64,000 nt of DNA from positions 310,001 to 374,000 of the forward strand of contig NZ_FOLH01000001.1 of NCBI RefSeq assembly GCF_900112235.1, read 5' to 3'. This stretch comes from Marinospirillum celere. Its GTDB lineage: Bacteria; Pseudomonadota; Gammaproteobacteria; Pseudomonadales; Halomonadaceae. The notes under the pieces are model-generated. The model made no database searches. It was not told where the DNA came from and worked only from the letters and a program-made list of their open reading frames with translations. The translations under genes were made by a program, and so were the position numbers. Of this stretch, positions 9,789 through 18,366 are shown piece after piece (position 1 is the first letter of the stretch; every line of letters starts with the position of its first letter).

Positions 9789-11252
9789 ATGTCCACTCTG
9801 GATTCATTGAATCTTGATAATCGCTATGCCCAGCTTCCTCAGCGTTTTTTTCAATTTAAAGCCCCTGAGCGCCTGCGCCTTCCTGGTTATCTGGTTGGCC
9901 TGAGTACCGACACTGCCCGGCTACTGGGTCTGGATCCCTGTCAGTTAAATGAAGACCAGTTAGTGCGGATCATGACTGGACATGCCTCCCTGCCAGGTAG
10001 TGAGCCTCTGGCCATGAAATATGCAGGCCATCAGTTTGGTTACTACAATCCTGATTTAGGGGATGGTCGTGGCCTGCTTTTAGGTGAAGTGACCACTGCC
10101 GGTCAGGAGCACTGGGAGCTGCATCTGAAAGGCGCTGGACAGACGGCCTTTTCCCGCTTTGGTGATGGTCGCGCAGTGCTGCGTTCCAGTATTCGTGAAT
10201 TTCTGGGTAGTGAAGCCCTTCATCATCTGGGTATTCCCACTACACGTGCTCTGGCCGTAGTGATGACCGGTGAAAGTGTACGTCGTGAGCAATTGGAGCC
10301 TGGAGCCACACTGCTCAGAGTGACGCCCAGCCATCTTCGTTTTGGTCATTTTGAACATTTTTATTACCGCCAGGATCATGAAGGCCAGCAAGCACTACTT
10401 GACTTTGCTTTACAAAACTATTTCCCCGAACTCCTTTCCACAGCTGAACCGGCTGCTGAGCTCTTTGCAGAGGTGATGCAACGGACAGCTCGCCTGGTTG
10501 CCCACTGGCAGGCTTTGGGTTTTTGCCACGGCGTATTGAATACAGACAATATGTCCTTGTTGGGTGAAACCCTTGATTACGGTCCCTTTGCCTTTTTGGA
10601 CTTCTATCAACCCGGCCTGGTGGCCAATCATAGTGATGACCGTGGTCGTTATGCTTTTGAACACCAGCCGGATATCGTTCAGTGGAACCTGGCTTGCTTG
10701 GCCCAATCCCTGATCAAACTCGCGCCTGTTGAAGCCCTCAAGGACAGCTTGCAGCGTTTTCCCGGGCTTTACCAAAAGGCTTACCGTGAACGCCTATCGC
10801 AACGCTTGGGGCTGGACCCAGTTGCTGACTGGCCCCTGGTGAAAGACTTTTTGAGCTTGTGTGAAAAAGGACGTCTGGACTGGACCCAATTACTTCGCTT
10901 GTTGGCTGAGCAGCGGCTGGAAGAAGCTGAGGCCCTGATGAAAGAGCCAGCGATGGCCGTGAGCCGGGAAGCCGTAGATGCTTGGCTGCTGGCTTGGGAA
11001 GAGCGAACAGGGCATTACTTTGCAACGAAACAACAGCGTCAGCAACTTCTGGAAAGCAGAAACCCTTGGGTGCTGCCTAGAACCCACCTTTTGCAAAAGG
11101 CGATAGAAGCAGCCGAAGGCGGTGATTTCAGTGAAGTAGAACGCCAGTTGGCGATTTTTAAGCAGCCTTTTGATGCCAGCCAGCGTCAACCAGGTGATTG
11201 GGAATCACCACCCGTAGACAAGCAGTGCTTGTCCTTATCCTGTTCATCCTGA
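9789..11252 (+). CDS. selO: Protein adenylyltransferase SelO (YdiU/UPF0061 family)
   Basis: A 487-residue pseudokinase-fold enzyme. Family members transfer AMP from ATP to Ser/Thr/Tyr of target proteins and are linked to redox stress. Recognisable are AMKYAGHQFGYYNPDLGDGRG, GAGQTAFSRFGDGRAVLRSS (nucleotide-binding region with Lys/Arg), the GIPTTRALAVV segment, HGVLNTDNMSLLGET (catalytic loop Asn-Asp-Asn) and LDYGPFAFLD (the DFG-equivalent DYG). The C-terminus ends CSS, matching the conserved tail position where eukaryotic SelO carries selenocysteine; here it is encoded by a normal Cys codon. Length is normal. A hairpin abuts its ribosome-binding site. Confidence 0.95.
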   Translation: MSTLDSLNLDNRYAQLPQRFFQFKAPERLRLPGYLVGLSTDTARLLGLDPCQLNEDQLVRIMTGHASLPGSEPLAMKYAGHQFGYYNPDLGDGRGLLLGEVTTAGQEHWELHLKGAGQTAFSRFGDGRAVLRSSIREFLGSEALHHLGIPTTRALAVVMTGESVRREQLEPGATLLRVTPSHLRFGHFEHFYYRQDHEGQQALLDFALQNYFPELLSTAEPAAELFAEVMQRTARLVAHWQALGFCHGVLNTDNMSLLGETLDYGPFAFLDFYQPGLVANHSDDRGRYAFEHQPDIVQWNLACLAQSLIKLAPVEALKDSLQRFPGLYQKAYRERLSQRLGLDPVADWPLVKDFLSLCEKGRLDWTQLLRLLAEQRLEEAEALMKEPAMAVSREAVDAWLLAWEERTGHYFATKQQRQQLLESRNPWVLPRTHLLQKAIEAAEGGDFSEVERQLAIFKQPFDASQRQPGDWESPPVDKQCLSLSCSS

Positions 11253-11293
11253 CAGCTTGTTGCAGGTCTTTACTTGTAGTAGCGTCAAATAAG

Positions 11294-11340
11294 TTACAAT
11301 AGATCTAGATAATCTATTTATTTAGCTTTAGCTATTGTAA
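11294..11340 (+). promoter_or_regulatory. Inverted repeat upstream of gpsA touching its ribosome-binding site
   Basis: TTACAATAG (11294-11302) and CTATTGTAA (11332-11340) are perfect 9-bp arms. The right arm runs into TAAGGA, the probable Shine-Dalgarno for the ATG at 11349. The left arm contains TACAAT, a possible -10 hexamer. A stem this long can arise by chance in a window of this size, so confidence is low. Confidence 0.3.
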
Positions 11341-11348
11341 GGAATGCC

Positions 11349-12416
11349 ATGACAGCAAGTGTGACTGTTGCAGTAATTGGTGGTGGCAGTTTTGGTACTG
11401 CGCTGGCCTCAATTGTTGCCGATAATGGACATCCAACCCGGCTCTGGGTCAGGAACCCTGAATTGGCCGAAGCGATTAATCGCGAGCATCGTAACCCCCG
11501 CTATATGCCGGACTTACAGCTACCTGAGACTGTACAGGCAACTTCTGATCTGGAAGAAGCCTTAGAGGGTGCTGAGCTGGTTTTTCTGGCTATTCCCAGT
11601 AAAGGCTTTGCGCAGGTTTTAGAGCAAGCCCGTCCTTTTTTGAAGCCCGAGCAGCTGTTGGTCAGTACAACCAAGGGTTTTGAAGAAAAGGGTTTTAAGC
11701 TGATGAGCCAGCTGATGGCTGAAATCACCGGTTTTACCCATTTGGGAGTGCTGTCAGGTCCCAACCTGGCCAGTGAGCTGGCGCAAAAGCAATTGACTGG
11801 AACCGTTATTGCAAGTGATGATGATTTAACGCGTGCAACGGTGCAGCAGGTCTTGGGTAATCGTTATTTCCGGGTTTATGCCAATACCGATATCTATGGT
11901 GCGGAATTGGGTGGAGCCCTCAAGAATATCTATGCCATAGCAGCAGGCATGGCGGCTGCCTTGGGTATGGGAGAAAATACACGAAGTATGCTGATGACCC
12001 GGGCCCTGGCTGAAATGAGTCGTTTTGCGGTCAGTCTTGGCGCCAACCCCATGACCTTTTTGGGTCTGGCCGGTGTCGGAGACTTGATCGTAACCTGTAC
12101 CTCGCCCTTGTCCCGTAACTATCGGGTCGGTCAGGCTTTAGGGCAGGGTAAGAGTCTGGATGAGGTGGTCGAGTCGCTTGGGCAGGTGGCGGAAGGGGTA
12201 AACACTGTCCGTTTGGTCAAAGCGAAAGCGGATGAAATGGGAATTTATATGCCCCTAGTACAAGCACTCTATCTAGTCCTGTTTGAAAACCATAGCCCCA
12301 GAGAAATGGCCGGCTCCATGATGGGCAATGAGCAAAGTACTGATGTTGAATTTGTATTGCCCCGAGACGAGGTGCTGAAATCAGCACAAAAAATTACCCG
12401 GGTTGCATCTGACTGA
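11349..12416 (+). CDS. gpsA: Glycerol-3-phosphate dehydrogenase [NAD(P)+]
   Basis: Cytoplasmic enzyme reducing dihydroxyacetone phosphate to sn-glycerol 3-phosphate, the backbone of phospholipids. The 355-residue protein starts with the Rossmann motif [15 protein letters not shown] and has [12 protein letters not shown]. The catalytic Lys is in [17 protein letters not shown], and [12 protein letters not shown] follows near the substrate site. The C-terminus is about 15-20 residues longer than E. coli GpsA, without an obvious extra domain. The DUF4389 gene follows after 8 bases, so they form one transcript. Confidence 0.96.
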   Translation: MTASVTVAVIGGGSFGTALASIVADNGHPTRLWVRNPELAEAINREHRNPRYMPDLQLPETVQATSDLEEALEGAELVFLAIPSKGFAQVLEQARPFLKPEQLLVSTTKGFEEKGFKLMSQLMAEITGFTHLGVLSGPNLASELAQKQLTGTVIASDDDLTRATVQQVLGNRYFRVYANTDIYGAELGGALKNIYAIAAGMAAALGMGENTRSMLMTRALAEMSRFAVSLGANPMTFLGLAGVGDLIVTCTSPLSRNYRVGQALGQGKSLDEVVESLGQVAEGVNTVRLVKAKADEMGIYMPLVQALYLVLFENHSPREMAGSMMGNEQSTDVEFVLPRDEVLKSAQKITRVASD

Positions 12417-12424
12417 GGAGATTA

Positions 12425-12787
12425 ATGATGGCGACTTCTTCGACACCCATCAAAGAACGGATAAGAGATGAAAGCTTCTGGTTGCGTCTACCCTTTATGC
12501 TCTTGTTTTTCCTGGCCTGGAAACTGAACGAACTGATTTTGTTGGGCGTGGTTTTGGTCCAAGTGGTCCTGCGCCTGTTTACAGGAAGACCGCAACCTCA
12601 ACTGCTGGCTTTGGGTTCTCAGTTAACTCGCTATGGCTACCAGATCTTTCGTTACCTCACCTTTAACAGTGAAGCTAAACCCTTTCCCTTTGCGGAATGG
12701 CCCACAAGTGAACCTGTTGATCTGGACCCTTATCAGCCCAGAGACCCTCTGGTTGACCAGGAAGAAACTTCTGGGAAAACCTCATGA
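12425..12787 (+). CDS. DUF4389 membrane protein
   Basis: A 120-residue protein with one long or two short hydrophobic segments at about residues 20-56 (FWLRLPFMLLFFLAWKLNEL and LILLGVVLVQVVLRLFTG). The LFTGRPQP...RYGYQIFRYLTFNSEAKPFPFAEWP pattern belongs to the DUF4389 family of unknown function. AGGAG just after the gpsA stop serves its ATG (12425 or 12428). Its stop overlaps the next gene by ATGA, suggesting coupling with the hydrolase. Occurrence next to gpsA hints at membrane-lipid biology, but this is inference. Confidence 0.75.
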   Translation: MMATSSTPIKERIRDESFWLRLPFMLLFFLAWKLNELILLGVVLVQVVLRLFTGRPQPQLLALGSQLTRYGYQIFRYLTFNSEAKPFPFAEWPTSEPVDLDPYQPRDPLVDQEETSGKTS

Positions 12788-13689
12788 GTAATGAAATGCT
12801 GTGGCCGCTAGCAGTCATGCAGCAAGGTGTGGATTTGTTTAATCGCCAGCTTTTGGCCAGCCAGTGCCGTTTGCTGCGTGATTACTTGAATGAACTCAAT
12901 GCCAGCAGCCGGATTCCTCATGATGTTGATTGCCTGGAATTAGAAATTGGCGGCCGCCAGGCAGAGCTACTTAGCTTAAAAGCCAGTCATACTCAACGCT
13001 ACCTGCTCTATCTGCATGGCGGTGGCTTTGCGTTGGGCTCTTTGGATACCCACCGAGAACTGGCCATTGCCTTTGCCCGCCATACTGATGCCCGCGTCCT
13101 GGTGATTGACTACCGCTTGGCACCTGACTACCCCTGGCCCAATGGATTTGAAGATGTGCAGGCAGCCTATGAGTGGCTGATCGAGCAGGGGGTAGATGCC
13201 TCCCGCTTGACCCTGGCAGGGGATTCAGCAGGTGGTGGTCTGGCCTTATCCCTGATGCAAACTCTAAGGCAGCAGCACAAGCAACAACCTGCAGCCTGTG
13301 TGCTTTTATCACCTTGGGTGGACCTGACTTGTAGTGGCACTTCCATGGAGTTGAATGCAGCAACCGACCCTGTATTGAACAAAGTGCAAATGAATGCTTT
13401 TGCAGAGCTTTATGCGGGTAAGAAATCCCTTGATAGCCCGGATATTTCGCCTTTATTCGGTGATCTTGAAGGCTTGGCACCTGTGTCTGTGCAGGTCAGT
13501 TTGCAAGAAGTACTGCTTGATGACGCCCGGCGCCTGGTTAAAGGGATTCAAAATGTCGGTGGCCAAGCTGAAATTAAAGAAATGGCTTGGATGCCCCATG
13601 TCTGGCAGCTGCTTTATCGCTATCTTCCACAGGCAGCTGCCAGTGTTCGCCAGGCTTCTCGTTTTCTAAAGGTGAATAGCCAAAGCTAA
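12784..13689 (+). CDS. Alpha/beta hydrolase, hormone-sensitive-lipase family
   Basis: A 301-residue esterase/lipase-like protein. It carries the oxyanion-hole motif HGGG at residues 78-81 and the nucleophile elbow GDSAGGG with Ser148. The catalytic Asp is probably in the QEVLLDDARRL region near residue 240, and the His in WMPHVW near the end. These define the HSL (bacterial type IV) group acting on short- to medium-chain esters. It overlaps the upstream DUF4389 gene by four bases. Its stop codon overlaps the stop of the convergent hydrolase gene, leaving no intergenic space. The natural substrate is unknown. Confidence 0.85.
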   Translation: MSNEMLWPLAVMQQGVDLFNRQLLASQCRLLRDYLNELNASSRIPHDVDCLELEIGGRQAELLSLKASHTQRYLLYLHGGGFALGSLDTHRELAIAFARHTDARVLVIDYRLAPDYPWPNGFEDVQAAYEWLIEQGVDASRLTLAGDSAGGGLALSLMQTLRQQHKQQPAACVLLSPWVDLTCSGTSMELNAATDPVLNKVQMNAFAELYAGKKSLDSPDISPLFGDLEGLAPVSVQVSLQEVLLDDARRLVKGIQNVGGQAEIKEMAWMPHVWQLLYRYLPQAAASVRQASRFLKVNSQS

Positions 13690-14483
13690 GCGGTGGCAGG
13701 CTGTTGAATCAGTTGCAGCAGCAGTTTGCGGGTGGCCTCCGGATTTTCCAAGGGAAACATATGACCTCCGGGAAGTTGCTGGCAGTTAAAGCCCATTTTT
13801 TCCAGTTTTTTCGCTCTGGCTGGGGTAATTAAATCAGTCTCACTGCCTCTAATCACGGTAACCGGCAGATTGAGTTTCTTATGACTGCCTGTTAGGTGAT
13901 CAGCCAGATTGCGAAAAATAGCAACTTCCACTTTTGGCTCAAAACGTAATTTGATCCCGCCTTTGGGGTCCGCCTCTGTGCCTGCATCAACATAGTCCGC
14001 CAAGGCTTGCGGATGGAAATTCTGAAAGAGTTTCTTACCTTGAAAATAAGCCAGAGCACTGGCTTGGTCAGGCCAGTGACTGCGTCTACCACGAGTGATA
14101 CCTGCGGGAGTCACTTTATCGATAAATCCCAAACGTTTGGCCAGTTTTAAGCCCAGACTATCCAAGCCAGTCATCAAGGGTGGGTCCAAGAGGATTAGCT
14201 GCTCAAACCTTTCCGGTTGTTCCAGAGCTGCAAGGTAGGTGACGACGCCACCCAGAGAATGACCGACACCAATCAGATGCTTGCCAGGAACCTGCTGGTC
14301 CAGATGGGCTAGAAACTCATGGGTCAAATTCTGCCAGTTATTGTTGACTGGGTAACTGGGGTGGTGACCCAAGCGATCCAGAGTTACCACGGGAAAATGG
14401 GTTTTCAAGGGCTCTAAAAGGCTGCGATAACTGCCTCCAGGAAAGCCGTTGGCGGGAGCAAAGTGCAAAATCGGTGTTGGCAT
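13686..14483 (-). CDS. Alpha/beta hydrolase
   Basis: A 265-residue alpha/beta-hydrolase-fold protein. HFAPANGFPGGSYRSLL provides the oxyanion-hole region, and GVGHSLGG carries the nucleophile Ser76. VIRGSETDLITPARAKKL contains the acidic triad member, and GGHMFPLENPE the catalytic His. No lid or other domain is obvious. Overall architecture resembles small esterases and meta-cleavage-product hydrolases, but the substrate cannot be inferred. It is convergent with the HSL-type hydrolase, the two stop codons sharing bases at 13686-13689. Confidence 0.82.
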   Translation of the reverse strand: MPTPILHFAPANGFPGGSYRSLLEPLKTHFPVVTLDRLGHHPSYPVNNNWQNLTHEFLAHLDQQVPGKHLIGVGHSLGGVVTYLAALEQPERFEQLILLDPPLMTGLDSLGLKLAKRLGFIDKVTPAGITRGRRSHWPDQASALAYFQGKKLFQNFHPQALADYVDAGTEADPKGGIKLRFEPKVEVAIFRNLADHLTGSHKKLNLPVTVIRGSETDLITPARAKKLEKMGFNCQQLPGGHMFPLENPEATRKLLLQLIQQPATA

Positions 14484-14630
14484 AAGTAATCCTTAGTTTC
14501 AGCTTCAACAATCTTTATACGCCCGTTTAAATGAAATGCAAGGCTTCCGGTTTAGTAAAAATCCATTATCCTAGGAAGCTTTCTAGACGACTGAGTCTAG
14601 AGTCAATCAATTGAAAAGGAGATGAATAGC

Positions 14631-14741
14631 ATGAGTTCTGATGATTCCGGATCCAACCAACCCAGTAACAAAGGCTGGCGTAACCTTCTGTTTATGCTGA
14701 TTGCTTTGGCGGGTATCCTCTATGGTTTGGCGACCCTCTAA
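14631..14741 (+). CDS. 36-residue single-pass membrane microprotein
   Basis: A short frame starting at ATG 14631 with a strong AAGGAG (14616-14621) upstream. The product is a polar N-terminus (MSSDDSGSNQPSNKG) followed by one predicted membrane helix (WRNLLFMLIALAGILYGLAT). Its stop TAA overlaps the ATG of the AEC-family carrier by one base (TAATG), so translation is coupled. An alternative ATG at 14622 abuts the Shine-Dalgarno and is unlikely. I do not recognise a family. The combination of ribosome-binding site, membrane helix and coupling supports a real gene, possibly a small accessory subunit of the carrier (inference). Confidence 0.6.
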   Translation: MSSDDSGSNQPSNKGWRNLLFMLIALAGILYGLATL

Positions 14742-15685
14742 TGCTGCTGGACACTCTGACTTTCACCTTGGAAGTAACCGCACCAGTTTTTTTACTGGTT
14801 TTCCTGGGTATTTTTTTCGCCCGCATTGGCTTGATCAATGATGAATTCAACCGAGTCGCTTCACGGCTGGTTTTCAATGTCACCCTTCCCTTACTGGTTT
14901 TTTTAAATCTGCTGAAAACTGATTTGAACCAGGTTTTTGCTTTGGATCTGTTGGTTTATGCTGCTGTGGTCACTCTTTTGGCTTTTGGCTGGCTGGTCTG
15001 GCGCGCGAGAAGTTTGCCGGATTTGGCAGATAGGGGTGTTTTTGTTCAGGGCGCTTTCCGGGGTAATCTGGCTATTTTAGGACTTGCACTGGCAGCCAAT
15101 CAATATGGTGAAGCAGGCGTTGCCCTGGCCTCAATTCTATTGGCCTTGCTGATTGTACTTTATAATTTGTTGTCGGTTGTGGCCTTGAGCCTTTGGCGTA
15201 ACACGGGGGGGATTAACTGGCCGCGCATGGGACTGGATATCCTTCGCAACCCCTTGATCATTGCTGTATTTTTGGCGGTTCCCTTTTCCTTGTTTGCCTG
15301 GCCTCTACCAGAAGTGGGGCTGCAAACAGCCAATTATTTGGCCAGTATGACACTTCCTCTGGCTCTATTATGTATTGGCGCGGCGCTGGACTTGCGTGCC
15401 TTGCGAGCAACCAGTAAGGCAGCCCTGACATCCACGGCCTATAAGCTGATACTCTTGCCGTTGCCCATGGTATTTGGTGCCTGGCTGCTGGGTTATGAAG
15501 GAATGACCTTGGGTGTTCTCTTCCTGGTTTTTAGTTGTCCAACGGCTGCAGCCAGTTATGTTATGGCCAGAGCCATGGGTGGTAATGCTGTTCTGGCGGC
15601 CAATATTGTTGCCCTGACAACCCTTTTTGGGACTTTAAGTATCAGTCTGGGTGTTTTTATTCTTCATTTTACCGGTTTAAGTTAG
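14741..15685 (+). CDS. AEC-family (auxin efflux carrier) transporter
   Basis: A 314-residue integral membrane protein with roughly ten hydrophobic helices. The N-terminus has VFLLVFLGIFFARIGLIND and FNVTLPLLVFLNLLKTD, the family pattern with a conserved Asn-Pro-like break. GAFRGNLAILGLALAANQYG in the middle matches the fifth-helix signature. The C-terminus is FSCPTAAASYVMARAMGGNA, also typical. Family members export organic acids or auxin-like anions; the substrate here is unknown. The start overlaps the stop of the preceding microprotein gene. Confidence 0.88.
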   Translation: MLLDTLTFTLEVTAPVFLLVFLGIFFARIGLINDEFNRVASRLVFNVTLPLLVFLNLLKTDLNQVFALDLLVYAAVVTLLAFGWLVWRARSLPDLADRGVFVQGAFRGNLAILGLALAANQYGEAGVALASILLALLIVLYNLLSVVALSLWRNTGGINWPRMGLDILRNPLIIAVFLAVPFSLFAWPLPEVGLQTANYLASMTLPLALLCIGAALDLRALRATSKAALTSTAYKLILLPLPMVFGAWLLGYEGMTLGVLFLVFSCPTAAASYVMARAMGGNAVLAANIVALTTLFGTLSISLGVFILHFTGLS

Positions 15686-15694
15686 GAAAGCTTA

Positions 15695-16648
15695 ATGTCT
15701 GTACTGCAACCCAGTTTGAATCCTACTCCTGAAGGCAGCACACCGCTTGTTCTGGAATTGCCCCATTTGCAAATGGCTGCCTTAGCCTGGGGTGATCCTG
15801 CAGATAAACCTCTGCTTGCTCTTCATGGTTGGCTGGATAATGCCATGACCTATGTTCACCTGGGCCCTGAGTTGGCTAAAGCAGGCTACTATGTTGTTGC
15901 CTTGGATTTTGCCGGTCATGGTTTTTCGGATTGGCGTCCGGCAGGTCAGCCTTATTTGTTGATGGAAAACTGCTTTGATGTTCAAGCCGCTGCCCTGGCC
16001 TTAGGTTGGTCGCGTTTTACTCTGGTCGGTCATTCTATGGGCGCAGGTGTCGCTTCCTTGTTGGCCGCGGCTCATCCAGAAGCGGTTGAAAAGCTAGTGA
16101 TGATTGATGGCTTGGGAACGTTAACAACACCCGATGATGAAGCTGCAGCCCAAATGGGCCGTGCTTTGGGGCGTTGGATTGGTCACCAGCAAAAACAACT
16201 GCTCCAGGAGGAAGAACCAGCCTTGCCGAGTAAAATCTATGCTTCTATTAAAGAAGCAGCAGAAGCCCGGATGAAAGGCGTTGGCGCGGTTGACTATGAG
16301 GCTGCTCTGGCTTTGTGTCAGCGGGCGTTAAAGCAAGTTGATGAAGAGCACGAAGCGGGTGGCTGGTATTGGAGAAGTGATGCACGCTTACGGCACCCTT
16401 CACCCTGGCGTTTGACGGAGGCTCAAAATGAAGCCTTTATGCGTGCCATTCAAGCACCGGCCTTGTTGATTGAAGCAGAGCAGGGGCTACTGATTCAGCG
16501 TCCTGAAATAGAAACCCGTTTTCAACTTCTGCAAAAAGGGAGCAGACAGGTACTGACCGGAGGTCACCACCTGCATTTGGAAGAAGCGACAGCCGAGGCT
16601 AATGCAGCTGTCGTTACCGAGTTTTTACTTAAAGATCATTTGTCTTAA
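15695..16648 (+). CDS. Alpha/beta hydrolase
   Basis: A 317-residue alpha/beta-hydrolase-fold protein. LLALHGWLDNAMTYVHL provides the oxyanion hole, DFAGHGFSDW is the conserved post-strand segment, and VGHSMGAGVA carries the nucleophile Ser114. GGHHLHLEEA near the C-terminus carries the catalytic His. Similar proteins lie near patatins in related bacteria; a role in ester or lipid hydrolysis is likely but the substrate is unknown. AGGAAAG lies just upstream of the ATG and the AEC carrier gene ends only 9 bases before, so they are probably cotranscribed. Confidence 0.83.
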   Translation: MSVLQPSLNPTPEGSTPLVLELPHLQMAALAWGDPADKPLLALHGWLDNAMTYVHLGPELAKAGYYVVALDFAGHGFSDWRPAGQPYLLMENCFDVQAAALALGWSRFTLVGHSMGAGVASLLAAAHPEAVEKLVMIDGLGTLTTPDDEAAAQMGRALGRWIGHQQKQLLQEEEPALPSKIYASIKEAAEARMKGVGAVDYEAALALCQRALKQVDEEHEAGGWYWRSDARLRHPSPWRLTEAQNEAFMRAIQAPALLIEAEQGLLIQRPEIETRFQLLQKGSRQVLTGGHHLHLEEATAEANAAVVTEFLLKDHLS

Positions 16649-16679
16649 GTCGTAACTCTGTGCAGTAAAGGAGATCGCC

Positions 16680-17672
16680 ATGCGCAAAAAACATCATACA
16701 AGTGTTGCTCTAGTACTGGGCTCTGGTGGCGCCAGAGGCTATGCACACATCGGTGTTATCGAAGAGCTGGAAGCCAGGGGTTACGAGATAGTGGGTGTTT
16801 CTGGCTGCTCCATGGGTGCCCTGGTCGGTGGGCTCTATGCAGCGGGCAAGCTGAACAACTATCGTGACTGGGTTAAGGGTTTGGATTATTTTGATTTGTT
16901 GCGTCTGGTTGATGTGACCTGGAGTCCTTTGGGTGCGATCAAAGGGGAAAAGATCATGCAAGTGATCGGGGAAATGCTGGGTGACATTAAGATAGAAGAC
17001 TTGCCGATTCCTTATACCTCAGTTGCCACGGACCTGACCAAGCAGAAAGAAGTCTGGTTTCAGCAGGGTTCACTTGAAGAAGCCATACGTGCATCTATTG
17101 CAGTTCCTGGAGTTATCACACCTGTACAGCATAGAGGTAGAACCCTAGTCGATGGTGGTTTGCTGAATCCACTACCGATTACCCCCGTGGTCGCCTACCA
17201 TGCTGATTTAATTATAGCGGTTAATGTCACTTCGCAAAGCTCAAGAGCAACCCTGCAGGAAATGATGCCAGACTGGGAAAATAATCCTGGCGCTGACCAG
17301 GAACCTGGCGCTGTAGGTGAATGGATGAAACGTGTCAAAGGGCGTGCGGGCCAGCTACTGGGTAAGCTGACTTTTTGGGATGAAGATGCTCAGGGAGCCA
17401 GTAGTGAACGTGAGGCTTCAGACACCCGCTGGGGTAAACTGGATGTAATTCTGCAATCCTTTGAGATCACCCAATCGGCTTTGAGTGAATATAAAGTTGC
17501 CGGCTATCCTCCCGATATTCTTATGGAAGTTCCGCGTACAGCTTGCAGTGGCTATGAGTTCCACAAGGCCAACCAACTGATTGAACTGGGGCGTCGGGTG
17601 GCGCGTGACAAACTGGAGTTATGGGAAGCCAGCGTTCCTATCAGGGAAGGGGATCTGGATGATATCGGCTAA
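16680..17672 (+). CDS. Patatin-like phospholipase (RssA-type)
   Basis: A 330-residue bacterial patatin. It has the oxyanion motif GSGGARG (residues 14-20), the nucleophile elbow GCSMG with Ser44, and the catalytic-dyad Asp in VDGGLLNP (Asp158). The family hydrolyses acyl chains from phospholipids or other lipid esters. An insert of about 50 acidic and polar residues (about residues 195-250) precedes the C-terminal helical part. A strong AAGGAGA is 7 bases before the ATG. The last 14 bases overlap azlC. Its position after a hydrolase suggests a lipid-turnover unit, though the azl genes that follow are unrelated in function. Confidence 0.88.
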   Translation: MRKKHHTSVALVLGSGGARGYAHIGVIEELEARGYEIVGVSGCSMGALVGGLYAAGKLNNYRDWVKGLDYFDLLRLVDVTWSPLGAIKGEKIMQVIGEMLGDIKIEDLPIPYTSVATDLTKQKEVWFQQGSLEEAIRASIAVPGVITPVQHRGRTLVDGGLLNPLPITPVVAYHADLIIAVNVTSQSSRATLQEMMPDWENNPGADQEPGAVGEWMKRVKGRAGQLLGKLTFWDEDAQGASSEREASDTRWGKLDVILQSFEITQSALSEYKVAGYPPDILMEVPRTACSGYEFHKANQLIELGRRVARDKLELWEASVPIREGDLDDIG

Positions 17673-18366
17673 GGTAGAACTAGATGCTCAAGGCACTTGG
17701 CTTGGATTTAAACGGCTTCTTCCCCTGTCCATGTTTGTTATCGCCTTTGGGATAGCCTTTGGGCTGGCTGCTGCGCAAACCGGGTTGAGCAAAACCGAAG
17801 CGATGTTGATGAGTGCCCTGGTGTTTGCCGGGGCCTCACAGTTTGCTGCACTTGAGCTTTGGCAACTGGAAATTCCTCTGTTGGCGATTATGATTACCAC
17901 CTTTGCTATCAATGCCCGTCATCTATTAATGGGCGCTTCTCTTTATCCCTGGCTGAAAGAAGTTCCTGCCGCCAAACGCTATGGGATTTTGACGGTCATT
18001 AGTGATGCCAACTGGGCAATAGCCGCTCAGGAGTATCAGCGGGGTGAGCGTAATTTAGGTGTTCTTTTTGGCGGGGGGTTGGCGCTCTGGCTGACCTGGG
18101 TGACTGGAACCTGGATGGGGCTGGTTCTAACCCAGGGTATACCTGATCCTGAAGCCTTGGGATTGGATATGGTACTGGGCTGCTTTTTGCTGACCATGGC
18201 ACTGGGTGGCAGCAAAAACTTGCGTAACCTGGTGATCTGGTCGGTTGCTGGTGCAACCTCTATTCTTGCGCTCTACTGGTTGCCTCCCAATAGTCATGTC
18301 GTTGCCGGTGCCTTGGCTGGCGGTCTGGTAGGTGCTTACTGGCTGGAGGAAAAAGATGACTCTTGA
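17659..18366 (+). CDS. azlC: AzlC-family branched-chain amino acid exporter, large subunit
   Basis: A 235-residue membrane protein with AzlC features: GFKRLLPLSMFVIAFGIAFGLAAAQTGLS at the N-terminus, then SALVFAGASQFAALELW and TTFAINARHLLMGASLYPW. AzlC/AzlD (YgaZ/YgaH) pairs export branched-chain amino acids and methionine. The ATG at 17659 has AGGGGA upstream and gives the standard N-terminus; it overlaps the end of the patatin gene by 14 bases. The stop lies 11 bases inside azlD, so the two subunits are translationally coupled. Confidence 0.92.
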   Translation: MISAKVELDAQGTWLGFKRLLPLSMFVIAFGIAFGLAAAQTGLSKTEAMLMSALVFAGASQFAALELWQLEIPLLAIMITTFAINARHLLMGASLYPWLKEVPAAKRYGILTVISDANWAIAAQEYQRGERNLGVLFGGGLALWLTWVTGTWMGLVLTQGIPDPEALGLDMVLGCFLLTMALGGSKNLRNLVIWSVAGATSILALYWLPPNSHVVAGALAGGLVGAYWLEEKDDS

